Below the pieces are notes generated by a model. That model worked only from the letters and a program-made list of their open reading frames with translations, was not told the DNA's origin and did no database searches. A program made the position numbers and the translations under genes. Shown here one piece after another: positions 4,646 to 5,174 of a stretch of DNA of 5,174 nt. Source of the DNA: JBBQTU01 sp038213005 (GTDB taxonomy: Bacteria; Planctomycetota; Phycisphaerae; Tepidisphaerales; Tepidisphaeraceae); assembly GCA_038213005.1 (NCBI GenBank), contig JBBQTU010000257.1, positions 1 to 5,174 of the forward strand. The letters are read 5' to 3'. Every line of letters starts with the position of its first letter. The first letter of the stretch is position 1.

Positions 4646-5174
4646 GTAACCGTCCGGCCAACCCCATCTGGTAGGCAACCATTGCGGTGTGGGATGATGG
4701 GGGGATGAACCAAGACCTTGTGAGAGCCCGGCGGGGGCGTGAGCCTGGGCGGCGCATTGCGTGGCGTCCGGGCTGCCTATTTGGCCAGTTCGGCTTTCCA
4801 CACATCCGGCAGGAACCGAGGAAGCTCGCTCATCCTGGCTCCGGGCAGTTGGGCAAAGACTCCCCGCAGGTACGCTTCCACGTTCAGTTCATGTCGTTGG
4901 GCAGAGGCGATCAGGCTATAGAGCACGGCCGCGGTTGTACCTCCGGCGTCGCTGCCGGCGAACATCCAGTTCTTTCTTCCGATGGCCACCCGGCGCAAGG
5001 CCCGCTCCGCGGGGTTGTTGTCGATGTTCAGGAATCCCTGGCTGGTGTACCGCTTGAGGGCTTCCCATTGATTGCTCAGGTAGCCAAGGGCCTCATATGC
5101 CGGGTTCTTTGGCAATACCTGCAGGCGGACCTTGTGCATCCAAGGCTCCATCGTCAACAGAATCGGCACGCTCC
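4646..5174 (-). mobile_element. IS66-family insertion sequence, one end (element continues past right edge)
   Basis: The transposase C-terminus at 4777-5174 marks this as IS66-family DNA. The proposed outer end is GTAACCGTCCGGCCAACC starting at 4646, chosen because IS66-family termini commonly begin with GTAA. This would leave about 130 nt of non-coding element end. Between 4646 and 4776 I see no gene. The boundary is tentative: the opposite terminus and the 8-bp target duplication lie outside. The element would have inserted about 70 nt after the tRNA terminator, causing no visible gene damage here. Confidence 0.5.
4777..5174 (-). CDS. IS66-family transposase, C-terminal part
   Basis: About 132 codons, open through the right edge, so the N-terminal two thirds or more are missing (family members are around 500 residues). 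The fragment has the conserved end of the IS66 DDE transposase domain. LPKNPAYEALGYLSNQWEAL is followed by DNNPAERALR, whose Glu (codon at 5007-5005) is the expected third catalytic acidic residue. Then comes GRKNWMFAGSDAGG and the C-terminal helical segment AAVLYSLIASAQRHELN, all uninterrupted. The stop is TAG at 4779-4777. The enzyme would catalyse DDE-type strand transfer of its element. No frameshift is seen here, so activity is possible, but the missing part decides it. The in-frame GTG at 5169 is not a real start, since homology continues upstream of it. Confidence 0.93.
   Translation of the reverse strand, partial: SVPILLTMEPWMHKVRLQVLPKNPAYEALGYLSNQWEALKRYTSQGFLNIDNNPAERALRRVAIGRKNWMFAGSDAGGTTAAVLYSLIASAQRHELNVEAYLRGVFAQLPGARMSELPRFLPDVWKAELAK

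Overview
The window is GC-rich bacterial chromosome with a planctomycete flavour, most like a Phycisphaerae-type genome. This is inference from protein style: secreted proteins with Thr/Gln/Pro-rich low-complexity linkers (repeated TTQP and TTAP motifs), an esterase with an appended C-terminal beta-rich domain of a kind I associate with Planctomycetes, and a mix of strong and absent Shine-Dalgarno sites. No marker gene settles the phylum.

Layout. Positions 1-189 (minus) hold the N-terminal 63 codons of a class I/II aminotransferase of the AlaC / LL-diaminopimelate aminotransferase type, running off the left edge. Next, also on minus, come two genes for envelope lipoproteins. One is a parvulin-type peptidyl-prolyl isomerase (335-1681), starting at TTG with its own sigma70-like promoter (TTGACA-17-GATACT). 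The other is a coiled-coil OmpA/MotB-domain lipoprotein (1825-2685). A strong GC hairpin (1763-1796) lies between them, so they are probably separate transcription units although both concern the cell envelope.

The 193-nt divergent region 2686-2878 contains three perfect palindromes placed end to end without spacers (2731-2778), directly beside a perfect TATAAT whose complement reads TATTAT. To its right on plus lies a secreted alpha/beta-hydrolase (esterase/peptidase type, 2879-4213) with an intact Ser-Asp-His set, but Ile where the family usually has the His of the oxyanion-loop HG motif.

From 4381 to 4579 there is a compact, complete initiator tRNA unit: TTGACA-16-TAAGAT promoter, tRNA-fMet(CAT) at 4423-4496 without encoded CCA, a GC hairpin, and a textbook intrinsic terminator. 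About 70 nt further on begins what appears to be one end of an IS66-family element, whose transposase C-terminus (minus strand) runs off the right edge.

No CRISPR array, toxin-antitoxin pair, defence cluster or other clearly new system is visible. The most notable items are the triple palindrome in the divergent promoter region, the altered oxyanion motif of the esterase, and the domain make-up of the two lipoproteins.
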